Shown here: positions 45,392 to 60,600 of the stretch, piece by piece
Layout: each line of letters starts with the position of its first letter
Numbering within the stretch: the first letter of the stretch is position 1
NCBI GenBank assembly: GCA_012295275.1
Contig: CM022678.1
Location: 15,211,959-15,275,958 of the forward strand
Direction of reading: 5' to 3'
Source: Chrysomallon squamiferum
Taxonomy: Eukaryota > Mollusca > Gastropoda > Neomphalida > Peltospiridae
DNA length: 64,000 nucleotides
Position numbers and translations under genes: made by a program
Notes under the pieces: model-generated
What the model was told of the DNA's origin: nothing
Databases searched by the model: none
Seen by the model: only the letters and a program-made list of their open reading frames with translations

Positions 45392-48340
45392 TACTTAACT
45401 GACTTAGGTTACATACAACAATTAATTTTGCTTTCATCTAAACAAATATTTGCATACTTAACCGCTAAACAGTATTCACATTTAGCTGTCCAAAATGTTT
45501 CTTTCGCATTATAAAATAATGCTCGTACTGACCAGTGGGTTACAATGTTTACAAAATATTATTCTATTTCATTATTTCTCCGCTTTTTATTTATTTTTAT
45601 TTCATTCATCATCATCATCATCATCATCATCATTATTATTATTATTATGCCTAATTGTCTGTGGTATTATATTCTATTTTAATAGATTTATACAGTTTTT
45701 GTTTTATGGTTGAGTTTGAGGGATTCTTCAGGAGCTGTTGTTTCGAAATATTCATATGCTCCTATTGAATACAATTTACAAAGCAACTTTTCAGGAATAA
45801 AACGTCAGCTTCTGCATGCTAAAATGTTTAACATGGGTGATTCACAGATTTGGTTCCCGCTGTATAATATCATAGTAGACGAAGAGAAGGAAAGCATTTT
45901 TATATTTGGTTAATAGTGGTTTCACGTATGTTCTACAGATGAGCTGAGATCGGTAATTAAGTTAGGTTTACTGAATTCGTTTTAATATATCTACTAAAAT
46001 GAATAATTATATATTAAATATGAGTAGTTTCTCAGTAAACGCTGCTTATTCATATGTATTATTTCTGTTCAGGTGGCGACACTGGTTGCATGAAGTAAGT
46101 GTTACTGACATAACTACTTACAATATTGCATATTTTGTATATTTATTGTAATTGTTAATTTACATGTGCAGATATTTTTATTTTTATTAATTTCTTTAAA
46201 TATAAATGTCTCAGTGATATTAGGTTTATGTCTTCAATATAACCAAAATATGCATAATTATGTTCAGGATGTTGTGTGTGTGTGTGTGTATATATATATA
46301 AGGCTTACAGTTCAATTATTATTAATGTCTTATATATGTATAAAGGATTTTTAAAGGACAGTCTTAAACAATGTAATTAATTCAGTTAACATACGCGACA
46401 GAAATGATTATAGGCAGATGTATCGTATTAGTATTAGAATGCCAGCTTGTTGTTTTTTTTGTGTTGTTTTTTTTGTTGTGTTTTTTGTTGTGATTTTTAC
46501 TTTTATTTTATTTTATTTAGTTTTTCTTTTGGTTTGATTTGTTCTGATTTTACAACTGCAGAATCTTGATTACGCTTCGTATTAACTGAATACGGTTTTC
46601 TGAATCTGGTTTGTACTCCTTGGAAACGCGCAGAGCTACAATGTTGTAGCAGGGATTATCTAATAATAAACTCTTTGATTTGAAATCCCATATTTGTTGT
46701 TTAATTCTTTGGAACAGTGATACTGTAGTAACTTATGAGTTATATACGAATATATATATTATATAAAATTTTATCTGTTACAATGAACTCATAACAATTA
46801 ATTGTATAATTAATTAAATTTTTAGTATATATGTTTATTATAATTATCTTGTTTTATTATACATCTGGATAGCTGATATAGTTTACAAAGTATTTTTCTA
46901 CTGCCGCATCCTCATCTTTTCAAGATTTTTATCACTCTGTTTATGAAATAACTTAATAAAAATAATAATAATAAAAAGTCTTACTCTCAGAATTTTCATG
47001 AAATTATATATTTATTTTTAATTTCGAGAGAGACAGTACGAATGAAAGAAATAAAGAAAAGTTTCCATACATTTCGATCATTAGGTATGTTTACTTTATT
47101 TATTTATTTTTTTTTTTTCTTGTTTTCTTGTTTTATAATTCTCTCAATATAGAACATACTAAACGGAATAGATAATTATAATAAACTAGAATCATAGGCT
47201 TGAGAAAAATCTAAATTTAAACGCAAAGAAAAAAAATTATTTAAAAAAAATTAAATAAATAAAAATATGTTATTTATCATCAGTGAAATGTAGAAATGGA
47301 TGTTGAGGATGCAGTTAATAATATTTTACTTACACACATCACAACTTATATTTAAGCATACTAGTTTGTCTAACAAAAATAAAAATAAAATAACTAATAG
47401 CTACAAAAGACAGTAATATATAGTAATCTATTCCGAACGTTCTTGTGCTGATTCTATATCTCTGACTGGCATTAACATTAGAACAAAGTTACTATATGCA
47501 TTGAACTGTTAATTTTCTGCCATCTGATTAATTACTTGCAAAATGAATAAAATAACTGTAGTCATGATTAAATTAAATGATGACGTCTTCTTTTTCTTCT
47601 TTACATTTTATTTTTTACTTTATGTTTATTTATTTCATTTTGATATTGATTATATAAATAGAAATAACAATAAAGTAAAATAATAGTTTTAACTAGATAG
47701 ATAGATAGATAGTTAGATAGATTTAGAAATAAAATGTACAAGCCATGAATTAAATTGTTAACTGATACACTTCCTACTGCATTTCGTTCTGTAAGCCCTA
47801 TAGGTAGCACGAAGAGCTATAATCGAAATTGATTTTTTTTTTTTTTTTTTTTTTTTTTTGTTTGTTTGTTGCTATAGCGTTCAGTTAAACACATAACATG
47901 TTTATAAGGATTTTAAAAAAAAGAAAAAGAAAAGAAACAAAAAAACATTACCTTTCGTCGATTTCCGTTGAATGGTACTTTTATTTGACGTTTGACCATT
48001 GACCGATCACACCAACCTGCATTATTATTTTCGGCCAGAGCGTGTGATTTGTTAACTCTATTTTTAACTATTCACGTCTGCTTGCTCTTTCATAAACTAA
48101 ATGTTCTAGGATCCTTTCCAAAAAAAAAAAAAAAAACACAAAAACAAACAAACAACAACAACCCCCCCAAAAAAACCCAGAAGAAGCCTTCGTAAGTTCA
48201 GTATTATTTATTTCTTTTTTATTTTTTTATTTTTTTGCAGCCTTTTTAGTAAAATGTATATATAAAATTAATAAAACTAAAAGAAATGTAATTTAATTAA
48301 TACTATCAGTTAATATTAATGTATTTTTTCCTTCTAATAA

Positions 48341-48371
<31 letters not shown>

Positions 48372-49604
48372 AATAAATGGTTCACACATAAATAATTGTT
48401 TGTTAGTTGCATGATCTATAAGGAATTATATTAATATTATCGTTACAAGTATAAATATATATGTGATGTAAGTGCTTACGAATGTTTTCTTTGTATGAAC
48501 TCAGTGGTTTTTAAAAGTGTTTTTTGATTTTATAATTGTATCTTGTTCTCAGTTAAGAACTATTAAAGACTTGACCGTTGGTATTTATAACTCCATGACA
48601 TATAACTAATAACAGATTGTGGAGGTGCACTAGGCCAAAAATCGCTGTTTATGAAATTTGTGTTAAGTGATAATTTTTACATAACAAGTGTGCAAATTCA
48701 CATAAGTGTTATTTAGATTTGCTCTCAGTGGCCTTCAAAAACATAAAAATAAAATCCACATTTTTTTTTTTTTTTAGCAATTTTTTTTACTTGCCTGTCG
48801 TGTGCATGCAGTTGCATATAACAAAAAGAAATGATTAAACTGGTTGTTTGTGAAGACTATTTGCATTCCATAAGAAAATAAAGTATGTTAAATAAATGTT
48901 CACTGATAAATATGTTCTTTATATAACGACAAATAATGTGCGGTGATATTGCAAGAGAAACTGAGTTGCAGAGTATTTATTTGAGTAAACGATTCACCTA
49001 CATTGCTAAGTCATTGAATGTGATTGCACTGATTAAGTATCATGATTACTTTGTACATTATTTATCTTTTTCTCATGTAATAAGTATAACATATAACAAA
49101 AAAATCTCCCAAAACCCAACAACAACAAACACTCAGAAACCCCAACCTGCAGTTAAATATTTCAGCTAATAATGCTGTTCCCATTCATCACCATTTTCTC
49201 TCGGTTACACTTTCCTGCACTATTTGCAAATTATAGGTTTTTCTTTTAGACTTAAAATTGGTAACTGTAATTTGACTATACTGCCAAATAATTAATTTCA
49301 ACTTCTAAATATAAATTTATTTATTTTTTGTATTTATTTAGGTTTTTCTTAAGTATCAGTAACACAAATAACTTCAAAGGAGTGTTCTTTGTGTACAATT
49401 ATACCCGTGCATGGGGGTAAAAACAACCAAGTAAAAACAACAAATTATATTCAGAAAATATAGGATGTTGTAAGCAAGTCATTGTGGTTGATTTGTAAAC
49501 TATTTTGTATTTTTCAGGTTAGTTTTTCTTTTGTATTTTGCTAACCTGATTGCTCTTTTTAGTGAAATTAAATAATATATTTGATTTTACTGTCATTTTT
49601 ATAT

Positions 49605-49635
<31 letters not shown>

Positions 49636-49947
49636 ATAACTGGAAACCAAAACCAGTTTAAAATTCATTTTAGTTTGTTAAATTGAGAACAAAAGAATAG
49701 TATAAACTAGTATTTAAATTGTTATTTTTATTTTTTTAATGTTTTTTTGATTGTTATGGAATGTTAAAAAAACACCCAAAAAACAAAAGAAATCCAAAAG
49801 AAAGGAATGCTTTATTTTAATTTTAAAAAGTAAAATATGTAGTAAAATATTCATGTACATGGAAATGTTTATTTGACCAACAAGATCTGTTTACAACAGT
49901 GACACTTCAAAAAACATTCACAACTTTAAAGAAATCAGTGCTGATGC

Positions 49948-49995
<48 letters not shown>

Positions 49996-51669
49996 TATAA
50001 TTATAATTATAATTATAAAAAACACAAAAACAAACTGCCATTGTTTATACATGATTTAGATAATTCCAGATAGAAATATAATATTAATTATAAGCAAATG
50101 TAAAATAATATCATTAGTTGTTAAGTAATTATAGTTTTCACATTTTGTTATCCATTCAGTGATTCACATATATGTATATATATATATATGTGTGTGTGTG
50201 TTTAAATAATACTGATTTTTTCAGTGTTATAAAATAATAAACAAATATAATCTGTGTTATGAAATAATAAATAAATACTTATATAAAAATTAAACAATGT
50301 TCAGAAACCATTATCTATAACATGTTTTTGTATGTCACTAAGTGGCACGTTTTTCACATGTTCTGTCTTGCAAATTTGGCATTTAACCAATAGGTATATT
50401 TTATAAACACTCTCAGCATACAATTTTCTATGTAGTCTAAGAACTGCAAATATAACGCTAAACTAAAAGTAAAGAAAAACTGTAAGGTAAAATTTAAAAA
50501 AGAAAGGCCACCCAAAACAACATCTTTCAAAAACATGGCATTGATAATAATTTTTTCTTTCTCTCTGGCGGCAAAATCATATAGCCCAAATTACCATAGG
50601 ATGCAATAAATGAAAATTAAACATATTAGTATCTTTAAGCAGAACTAGATATCACTACAGATCAAACCAGTGAAGTGAACTGAAATGTGTATTCAGTTAT
50701 CATCAGTCTAGTGAAAACCTGGTAATTTGTTATTTTATTATATTAAAATGACAGCACAACAAAAAAAAAACTAAAACCACTAATGAACATAAAAAGGATT
50801 AAAAACTTGTGGAACAATATTTTTTTAAAAGTTAAAAAAAAGAAATAAATAAATACATTTTGTATTTAAAGAGTGGTTATCAAAAAAATTCACTGGGTTA
50901 GAAAGAATATGAAATAAAGTAATAAAATTTTGTAAATACTATATGATGTTATTATGGAGGATTCAGCAGGCATTTATTTTTCAATCAACCTTTGTACATA
51001 CAAAACCTTTATAAAATTTTATTTTTCTGAAACGTGTTAAAACAAATAATATAGAGATATACAAATAATTAAAGTTCCTTTTTTTTTTGTTTGTTTTTTT
51101 TTGTTATTTTTACTGAATACAAAAAAAACTAAACAAAAAACATGACATTACTGATGTATAATCTGAAATGTCTGATGGTTAAGAAGATAATGTAAGTCAA
51201 AGTACTTACTAGAACTTAATGATATATAATCAATATTATTACATAAAAAAAATATGCTCATGCTTACCAAATTTTATACCCAAAGATCCAAAGAAACTGA
51301 AGTTTATGAACACATTATCAATAATAAATACCTTCTAAGATACACTGATTAATAATTCAAAATGTGGGAAAAAAAACACCAACAAAAAAAACAACAATAA
51401 ATTTAGTTTTAAACGTTTTCTACTGTAAATTTGCTCACAAAACTATTGAAAATGAAGAAATTATGAACCTAGGATTAGAATAAAACGTTCAATTTATACA
51501 TTATGATTTACATCATGATTCCGTGTACAAAACTAATGTACCTACTATTCTGCAGAATGTACAACAAGAAAGTCACAATGCTATGTGCCAGAAAACTGCA
51601 TACTGTAACTTATAATTCCATATTTCAGTAACAACATTCAAAACCTCAGAATGTAAAGATTTATGACTG
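45392..51669. other. Gene-poor interval between STAM and the TRANK1-like gene
   Basis: No conserved exon recognised. It contains (CAT)/(TTA) repeats at 45607-45648, T/G-rich blocks near 46450-46530, a (GATA)-like tract at 47695-47725, poly(T) at 47829-47860 and 48340-48368, poly(A)/CAA sequence at 48120-48180, and (ATA)n at about 49947-49995. The right end must contain the TRANK1-like 3' UTR. Confidence 0.6.
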
Positions 51670-54600
51670 TTAAACCATATTGAGTTGTCTCAGCATTCGT
51701 GGTGGTAAATTTGTTGGACCTTGATAGTCATTTCTATAACCAAATGATTGACCTCTTCCTCTACCTCTTCCTCGACCTCTTCCTCGACCCCTTCCGTGAC
51801 CTCTTTTATACTGATGTCCACCATGATGTTGCTGATACCTCTCAAGAGGATCAGACACAACATCTTCATGTAAGTCATCATTATCAATGACATCAATGTC
51901 AGGAGATGGTTCATGTTGCTCAGGGGCTGGTGAATCTTTACTTTTCTCATTCAAAGATTCCTGCAAGAATAGTAACTTTTCTTTTAAATAGGCAAAAATC
52001 AATGAAATATATACACACAATTTGTTGCAGTCATTGAGTTTAAAGAAGGGGTGGGCAAACTTTTTAAAACAGGGGCCTGATGGATCTTATAGGAAGAGTA
52101 TGAGGGCCAGAATATGAAATGAGAACAAAAAAGATTTCAAAACAGTCATCATATATTTATAATACAAAACAGAAAAATTATGTGAAGAGAGAATACTAAT
52201 AATAATACTTCCACCATGAAATCATCAAATCAAATATTACTAGATGTCAAGTTCATACAAAACAGATTTCTTTTTCATCTTTCTTTAAATAAAATCTGGC
52301 ATCCATAAATACTGTTGTACCATCTATTTTAAAATATATATTTACCATGCACAATGGATTTGAAAAGTGAATGCAATTTTAACCATTTCTACATTTAAAT
52401 ATTCTGATATATATTCAACATATTACTGTAACATAACTTGTTTCTCTTTGACATGTACAAGTCAAATTTTGTTATCAACTGTCGTTAATTTTCATGTTAT
52501 TTCTTTATAATATTTATTTTTCTAACATTTAATTTTGTTTTCTTTGAACTTCTGTGAAGATTTATTAAAATAATCTCAAAATGTAAATCTTACCTTGTAT
52601 TCTCTGAACTTGCGTACAATTACAACTCGTCCAAACACGTAATCCTGGTACAAAACAAACAGAGCACGTCTGAGTTCTTCAATTTTCTCCCAGCTGCGTT
52701 TCTCCATGATGTTTTGTAGAACTGTATTTACATTATCCATTTCAGATAGCAAGCGATCAATATCAAGAGATATATCTGCATACCATTTAGCTTTCATCTC
52801 TTCATTCCTCAGCTTATGAAACCCTATGAAAAAACTCAGTTCATGGAGAAGTTTTCTCATGTTATGGACATAATAGAGTTGTTTGAAGCTGTCAAATTTC
52901 ATATTCTTCTCAATATGTTCATTTGACTGAATGTGTTTTAGATGTGTTTCCACAGATCCCTCTGTATTTGTTACGTCTTCCAAAGAGGAATTCTGAGGGT
53001 CTATTTCAGATTTTAAAGGAACCCCACATACCCCACAAAAGGTGTCTTGTATTGAATATGGTGCAAACATGTCAATCATCTCTTGATTTAGAGCTCGTTT
53101 TCCAAGTTTTTCAATACGATACTTCAAAGTGATATGTCTGAAGAAACGCTGAATGATTTTGGCTGCTTTGTTTTGTTTTTCCTGTATTTCCAGCTGTTGA
53201 TGTTCTCTTTGAAATCTTTCACGCTCTTCAGTAGTCACTTCCTCTTCTTCTGACAAATGCCCTTCTTCTTCAAGTAGAGAACAACTACCAATAACATCAT
53301 CAACTTTTTCAGTTGGATTGAAAATGAAAAATTTTTTAGGTAGCCTTGACAAATCTGTCACTGGACATGTTTCCACTCCTTGTTGTTTAGCATTATTCCA
53401 GTTCCAGACACAATCTAAAAGATGATCATTTTCTCGCTGAAGGAGAATTTTTTTCAGTATAGTAGCAATGTCAGAAAAACCTTTTGCTATACTAATAGCA
53501 CTGAGAGTTCTGTGCAAACGTTCTGGTGCATGATCAGGCAGCTGTATTCTCAATATGGACTTCATGATATGATCTTCAAATATGTCTGGTAGGAGGGCAC
53601 CAACATTGACTAAGAATACTAGAGTCAATATCAAACATCGTTCAGCAGCACAAAAATCATCTTTGCAACATGTAAATAAAAGTCTTAACAAACTCATATG
53701 TGATCGGTAACCACAGACCAGACCAATTATTATCTGAATGCGATCCCATAATAGATTAACCATGTCTTTCTTAGGTCTGTACTGATGTACAATGCTTTGC
53801 AAGGTTTGATGTTTTTCAAATGTTAAATCAATGTAAGCAATTGCAGCAAGGTATGTTTCGGGTAGAATGAAATGAGTGCCAGGTACTGAAATCTTAGCTA
53901 GAAGAAAAAAAGAAAGAGTCACAAATACTTCCATCCAGAAAAGCATCATGGCTTTTGTTGGAAGCAGGGTAGGACGATCTCTCATAGAAAGAATCCTGAT
54001 AAATTTTGTGAATTTGATGATGGACTCCATTGGGTCTGCCCGTTTTAACCAGTAAATGGCTTCAATAAACCTGTTGGCAAGACACTCAACAAGCAGTGTA
54101 CCCTTGTTGTAATCAACAAACAGAGCATATGGAATTCCACCAGAATGAGAACGTTTTGCAAGCCATTTAGGAGCATCTGCCATGAGATTGTTTCTCAAGC
54201 TTTTGGCAGTACTGAGTAGCATCCAAATTCAGTTTCATCAGGGATGAGAAAAAGACAATCTCCAAAACCCAGCATGTGCTGCGACATCTTTCTTTCCACA
54301 TATCCTTTTTTGCTTTTTTTGTTGGCTCTGTCCATAGATTTTCTAGGTATTTACAAACTTGTTTTGACATGTTGCTGTTGTGCCATTGTCTATGAATTTC
54401 TCGAACAACTGCTGAAAGAAATTTAGGATGTTGATGCTCAGGCATAAGGAACTCTAGAAGCCTTTTACAGGAATCAAATTTAGTTTCCTCCTCTACAAGG
54501 CAGTCCACTTCTTCACAGAGATCATTAATACCTAGTTTTCTAATCATATCAACACCAGACTGAACTATGAAACTCAAACTTACATCCTGTGCAAAAATGT

Positions 54601-57600
54601 TCAAAGCTTTTAAAGCAGAAGACTGGTTATACACTTCATGCATGTATGGACATATTGGTTTATTTTCACATTCTGAACCCTGGAGATACATCTTACATTG
54701 CATATGATGCTGAATTTGTTGTTCTAATGAAGACTCAACAGCAGTTAACCATTCTTTCATTCTGCCAATAAGTAAGCGGCTTAATGAGACACAAATCTGA
54801 CTTTTTTCCCTTTGAATGATTTTTTCTTTTTTCTCTTTGCTGTCAACAAAAAAATCTTCAATGAGTTGTATGCATTGGGGTTGTTCTTTAGGATGAATTT
54901 CAAAAACAGAGGTGTTTGCTGCATTTTGATACAGACCAAAAAATCTGTAGTACATCTGAGCTCTTTCGTGGTCACCTGATGATGTTTGCTGAAAAAGTTT
55001 TTCAATGACACTGAAAGTCATCTCAATACCACGAAGTACAGTAGAAGTGTCTTCATACTGCAGCTCAAAATGAGACAGTTCCAAATATACCTGAAGAGCT
55101 TCTAGCATTCCTGCTTCATTTGCAAATGGCTTTTCTTCGTTGAAAGTCCTAGAAGCCTGTTTTGCCAAAGTTTTGTCCTTTCTGTTTTCTGCCAAAATGA
55201 CAAGGGTTTTACCAAGTCCACTTCTGTCATCTGCTGCTTGAAATGATTCAGTTGCTCTGGTGAGATGAATTTCAGATTCCTGCTTCTTATCAGTTTTATC
55301 TCTTAAAACCTGTGATAAAATATAATGACATTCTCCAATTAAGGCTAAATCACGACCCTTCTCTGCAGCTGTCAGAGCTTCTTGTAATTTCCCACTCTTC
55401 AGCAATAACTGAGCAGCTTCTGTTGTTTTACCTGAAATGTGATAACTATAACAATTAGAAATGAAAATATGAATTTGTGAATTTTCTCTCTATTATAAAA
55501 AGTATTTAAAAACAAAGCATAAAAAGATGTATATCTTTCTCTGTATAGTTTGAAACAATAACACTTTTTTTTATTTGAGAGAAAATTGTTCACAAACCTT
55601 CATCTATAAGATATTCTGCTGCTTCATCATGGTAATTGTGTTGGATGAGAAAGTTTATCTTTTCATTAACCCGTGTAAGTCGTCCTAATGCAGCAATCAT
55701 CTTTGCCTTATTGCCGTAACGATGATGCATCTCAGCAGATTTGTAAGTTAGTCTTTCCTCAGTGTATGCATCCTGAGGTGGGTTTTCTTGTATCACACGA
55801 GGAACAGTCTTTCCTTTTGACTGACAGTCCTTCAAAAGTTAATTTAATGAAAAAATGTAATTGGTGATTGCTTTACAGTTCTACAAATTAAATTTTAAAA
55901 TGTTACAGGAAATTGATTAACAGTGCTACAAACAGTTATATCATTCTAAAATGTTGAATAAAATTAATTTATAGATCTACAAAATAACAATTTAATTTTA
56001 TAATTTCCAGACCTACAAACAGTAATATCATTTTAAAATGAAAAAGAATATTGTTTTATAGAATTTTTATTTTTAACTATGGTTTGATATTGATTTCCAG
56101 AAATACAAACAGTAATTTAATTAAAAAATTATTTATATATAATTCTGTATTTTACATCAGTTGGAACCTGACATATTATTCATTTACAGTCCTGGAAACA
56201 GTAATTTAATTTTAAAAAGTGCATGAATGTTGATTTATAGATCTATGATTTAATCCTAGATCTATAAATCAACATTCAGGCACTTTTTAAAATTAAATTG
56301 TACAATACTATGAATAATTTCAATTTTATAATGTACTGTTCACCTTACCAGTATGGAAAATGCAAATGTCTGGGAAATTGCTAATGTAAACATTAACACT
56401 AAAGTTTACTGTAACACTAAAGTTTACTGTAACATTAAAGTTTAATATACCTAAAGTTTAATAATGTAAGAACAATACAGAGACATAAAAACAATGTAAA
56501 CAAACATATATAAAGAAAATTATACAACAGAAAAATGTAGGTTAGGGGTGAAGTGTGTTAGTTTAGGATAATTATGCAATTGCAAAATCTTATCTTGATG
56601 GAAAGTGGGTTGAGACAGTGTTGCTGTGATCATATAGTGTGACTCAGAATAACTTAATAAGTAAGGTTTTAGGTGGGACAATGGCAGTAAATGAAATCAA
56701 AGGTCAATAATAATGTAGATATTAATACACATGCTAGAAATAAACATTTTGAGAGACACTTAAATGTTACTGATTTACTGTCCAGAAACAGTAATTTAAT
56801 TCAGTTATACATGAATTATTCAACTAACCTGTAGTATCATCTTGTGTCTACGTAAACAATCAATTACTTGATCAAACAGTTCTTCCTTGTAAAGTATATC
56901 TGTAGCCTTGTTGAAGTAGCCAAGTTGTTCATAACATCGGCTGCAGTCAAGAATTTTCTTTGCCTTGTAGAACATTCTTGCAGCAGGCAGAAGCTATTGA
57001 TAAAAAAAAAACCCTACTTAATGTTTTTAAATGGTTTTTGAAAATATTTAAATAGGATCAATAAAATATTAAAATAAAGTCAATATGATGACTGGAGAAT
57101 ATTTATTTTAAAAGTATGTAATTTCTTTCCAATACATGTCAATATCAACACAAACTGTTTTAAATTTGAAAAGATTTATATTAACTATATAATCTAGCAT
57201 TATACAAACAGTATCAATAACAAGACAAATTTAAGCACAACCCTTATGTCAAACTCATAATATGAAATGGAAGGAAAATATTATTTTGGTTAGTAATTTA
57301 ATTAATGAGTTCTAAAGATTGAAATCTTCTTTAAAATGAAAGAATATCAAATAGAAAAATAAGAAAGAGAGGTTACTAATTAGAAATTTTGTTTTTGTGT
57401 TCCAGCAATCTAACCTGTCCACATTTTTCAAAAGACTGAGCAGCCAGCTCGTATTCATGGGCATTCTGAAGACAAAGTGCTGCCTTGTTTACAAGGCCAC
57501 ATTCCAAAAAAGTCTTAGCTGCAGACATATATTCCTCACGCATCCTCCGAGGACTGTCCTTCATTCTTGATGCTTTCAGAGCCTGCAGAAATATCATAAA

Positions 57601-60600
57601 ACTGAATTATAAATCTATTTATTGATAAAACTGAAATAAATCAGTCAATGAATATGTAACAGTGAAGTTAATGTAACCATTTCTTTTTTCTTGTGTCAAA
57701 TATCTGAAACAAAAAGACAGGTATATTGTTCTTATTTGTCATTACCTGATTGTGTGCATGTGCTATCTTTTCTTTATTCTCACAACCAGCCATTTTGTAA
57801 CATTTAGCAGCAACATCATAGAGGGATCGTTTCATTATCTCATCGCCCCTTTTTTCCCATTCGGCTGGACTAGATTTCTCAGCAAACATGTTGCTGTCCG
57901 AATCTACAAAAAGATAAGAATACTGCTATAAAATGTATTCTAAAATGATTAAATTTAAAAAAAAAAAAAAATGGGGTTTACTGCTACCAATGAACAGAAA
58001 AGATATATGTGTATTTCCTCCTTATCATTTGATACCCAGTGGACATAAGTAAGAATTAAAAACACACACACACACACACAGCTCATTTACAAATCCTAAC
58101 CACCATAATATGATAAATAAATTAATAAAATGTAACTGAAAAAAGTAAAGAAAGAACATTACCAAGACTGCCAGTTGAAACAAGCTGCACAAGACGTCTG
58201 ACCTTGAAATACTCAAACATTGGGGCCCGTTTTTCCTCACTTTGATCAAAAATCCACACATTGACTCGTGCTCTTGTCAGAGCTGTATACAGATGTTTCA
58301 GTTCAGAGTTCAATACCTTGTGTTGATTGGGGTCAAATGTCAAAGGTCGAGGTCGACTTGACTGTTTCAAAACCTCTGCAATTCATAAGATGAAAGGTTC
58401 ATTTACGACCAGGTATACGACTCTAACTTTATATTTTTATATTTATCAAAGTAAATAACACTAGCATGTTTATTGTCAATTATTGTTAGTATCTGGGGTT
58501 TTTTTCAATTTATTTATTTCTGCATGTGAGACTATGTATGTGGGGGTGTGTTTTAATATGGTTAGCTTTTTATATGTGGTTACCTTCATCCAGGACAACT
58601 AGATTCTCCTGATTATTTTTATCTTCTAAATTTTCTCTCATCCTCTCCACATAGTCTGTTACAACCCTCCATTCCTTAGAAGCCTAGTTTAAATTAAATA
58701 AAAAGCCACTAAAAGTCAATTTATCTTTAGAATTTATCATCATAATCTCAACAATCTGACAAGCTCTATTGGTTTATTTTTAAATTATGATTTTAAATGA
58801 AATGTTACATTACTTTTTTAACCATAGGAACTACTAAATAATATTATCCAGTAGCATAACATACTTTTACATTCATTGAAAATTATTACTGGTAGGATAA
58901 TAAAATTTAAGACCTTTTTTAAATGACAACTAGAGCAACGTAGTACAAATTAAGGTAAAATATTTTTTATTGATGAAAAATGTAGAATATCTTTTCAAAA
59001 GAATACAGGTAAATATTATTTTAAGAAACAAATTAAGAATTTGTCATACGTAAGAATCCTTGAAAAAGTTGTAAAGAAGAACATCATCAAATTCCAGGCC
59101 TTTTGCTTCATAGATGGTCAAAATCAAACCAAGTCTTAGTTCTTCTGGTATTGAATCTCTTGCCTCTTCATTAACAACTAAAATAGCTTGATGTGCACCA
59201 AATTCAATGTGGGATGTCTTACGTTTGTGTCCCTGAAGTAAAATGGCTAGATCACTAGGACTGCAAGATTCAAGCAAAACTGGTCGTGGCCCATGAAATA
59301 AACCCTGATCCTTCTGCAGACGATCAAACGAATCTGGAAAAAATTCAACCATAAGATCTAGAATGGCAGAAGCTAAAGAGAGAATGCCTGCATGAGACCT
59401 GTAGTTGTGTGTCAGCTGGTACACTTGCTTGGGAACTTTAATTGAGCTGGTTTTGCCAACTGCTTGCAGTGATTTCTCTGCATAGTAGAAGAGTGATTTC
59501 AGATCACTGAAGCGGAAAGAAATGCCTCTCATTATGCTCTGAGCTGTGTCTCCAGTCAAAAACATGTTGTTTGGGTTTTGAATAATATGGATGAGGACAG
59601 CCAACTCAGCCTGTGTGAAATCTTGAGTTTCATCTACATATATCTGATGCAGTATCCATGGTTGCTCTTTCAGGTTCTGCAGCCTTTTGTGTATTGAATA
59701 AATTAGATCTGACTCATCAAAGAGAAATTTCTGAGTTTTAAAATGGTCATACCGTAGAAACAATTGATATATCTTGTCACGTTCTCCACTGAAGTTAGGA
59801 GCACGTTTACGACCTAAATCGATATACTCATCCTTTTTGAGAATTCCATTTGGTTTTGTTAGTGCCTCAAATGATCCTCTGATGAAAGACATAATTTCTG
59901 TCCACACCAGAGTGGGATGGTAACTGACAGACATTTTCTTTTTTTATTTTGGCCACACTTCAGCTGCAAACACTTCATATGTGACTTCACGACGAGGATC
60001 CATTTTCTGTTTCTTTTTCCCATGCATCTCTTCAACCACTTCTTCATATTGCATGTCAATGTCCTCCTCATCTGGCTGCTCATCATCAGACTCATGGTCA
60101 AGTGGTGTAAAGCCAAACAGATCATCCTGTGTACCCCAGCCCTGAATGACCACTTTCAAACTTCCATCATCATTTCTTTCAAAGAAGTAAGGTGGACCTA
60201 CTGAGGCATCCAGAATCAGAAGCAACTGCTTTGATGTTAGGAATAGTGGGTAAAGAAAGTCATTTACATCCTGCAGCCTAAAAAAAAAAAGCAAATTAAC
60301 TGAAAAATAAAGTTAAACTGAATATAAATGTAAATCTTTAAGAAAATATTTTAAAATATATTAATGAAATAATTGAATAAGAGTTAAAGGCAAAATGTTT
60401 ATAATAAATATTTACATCTAAAAGATTCAGGTAAATTTTTTTTATGTAATATAAAAATCAAAAATAAATATGTTAATCTGTAATTTAAAGCAATACATAA
60501 TGAATAAAATAATATACTTGAATCAGTTTATAATCAAGGCTTGTTACACACATCAAGCACACCTCCAAAGTGTCCTGAGCTACATTCTACTCCAAGTAAT

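Noticed and set aside
45710-46094. Possible divergent gene right of STAM (67-codon ORF and a small AG..GTAAGT-bounded block at 46073-46094)
   Set aside because: No family resemblance, and the ORF has no convincing donor in phase with the block. At most a non-coding divergent transcript.
59917-60204. Plus-strand ORF opposite the TRANK1-like exon, and similar antisense ORFs at 51699, 52923, 54244, 54589, 61848 and 62342
   Set aside because: Shadows of the minus-strand coding exons.
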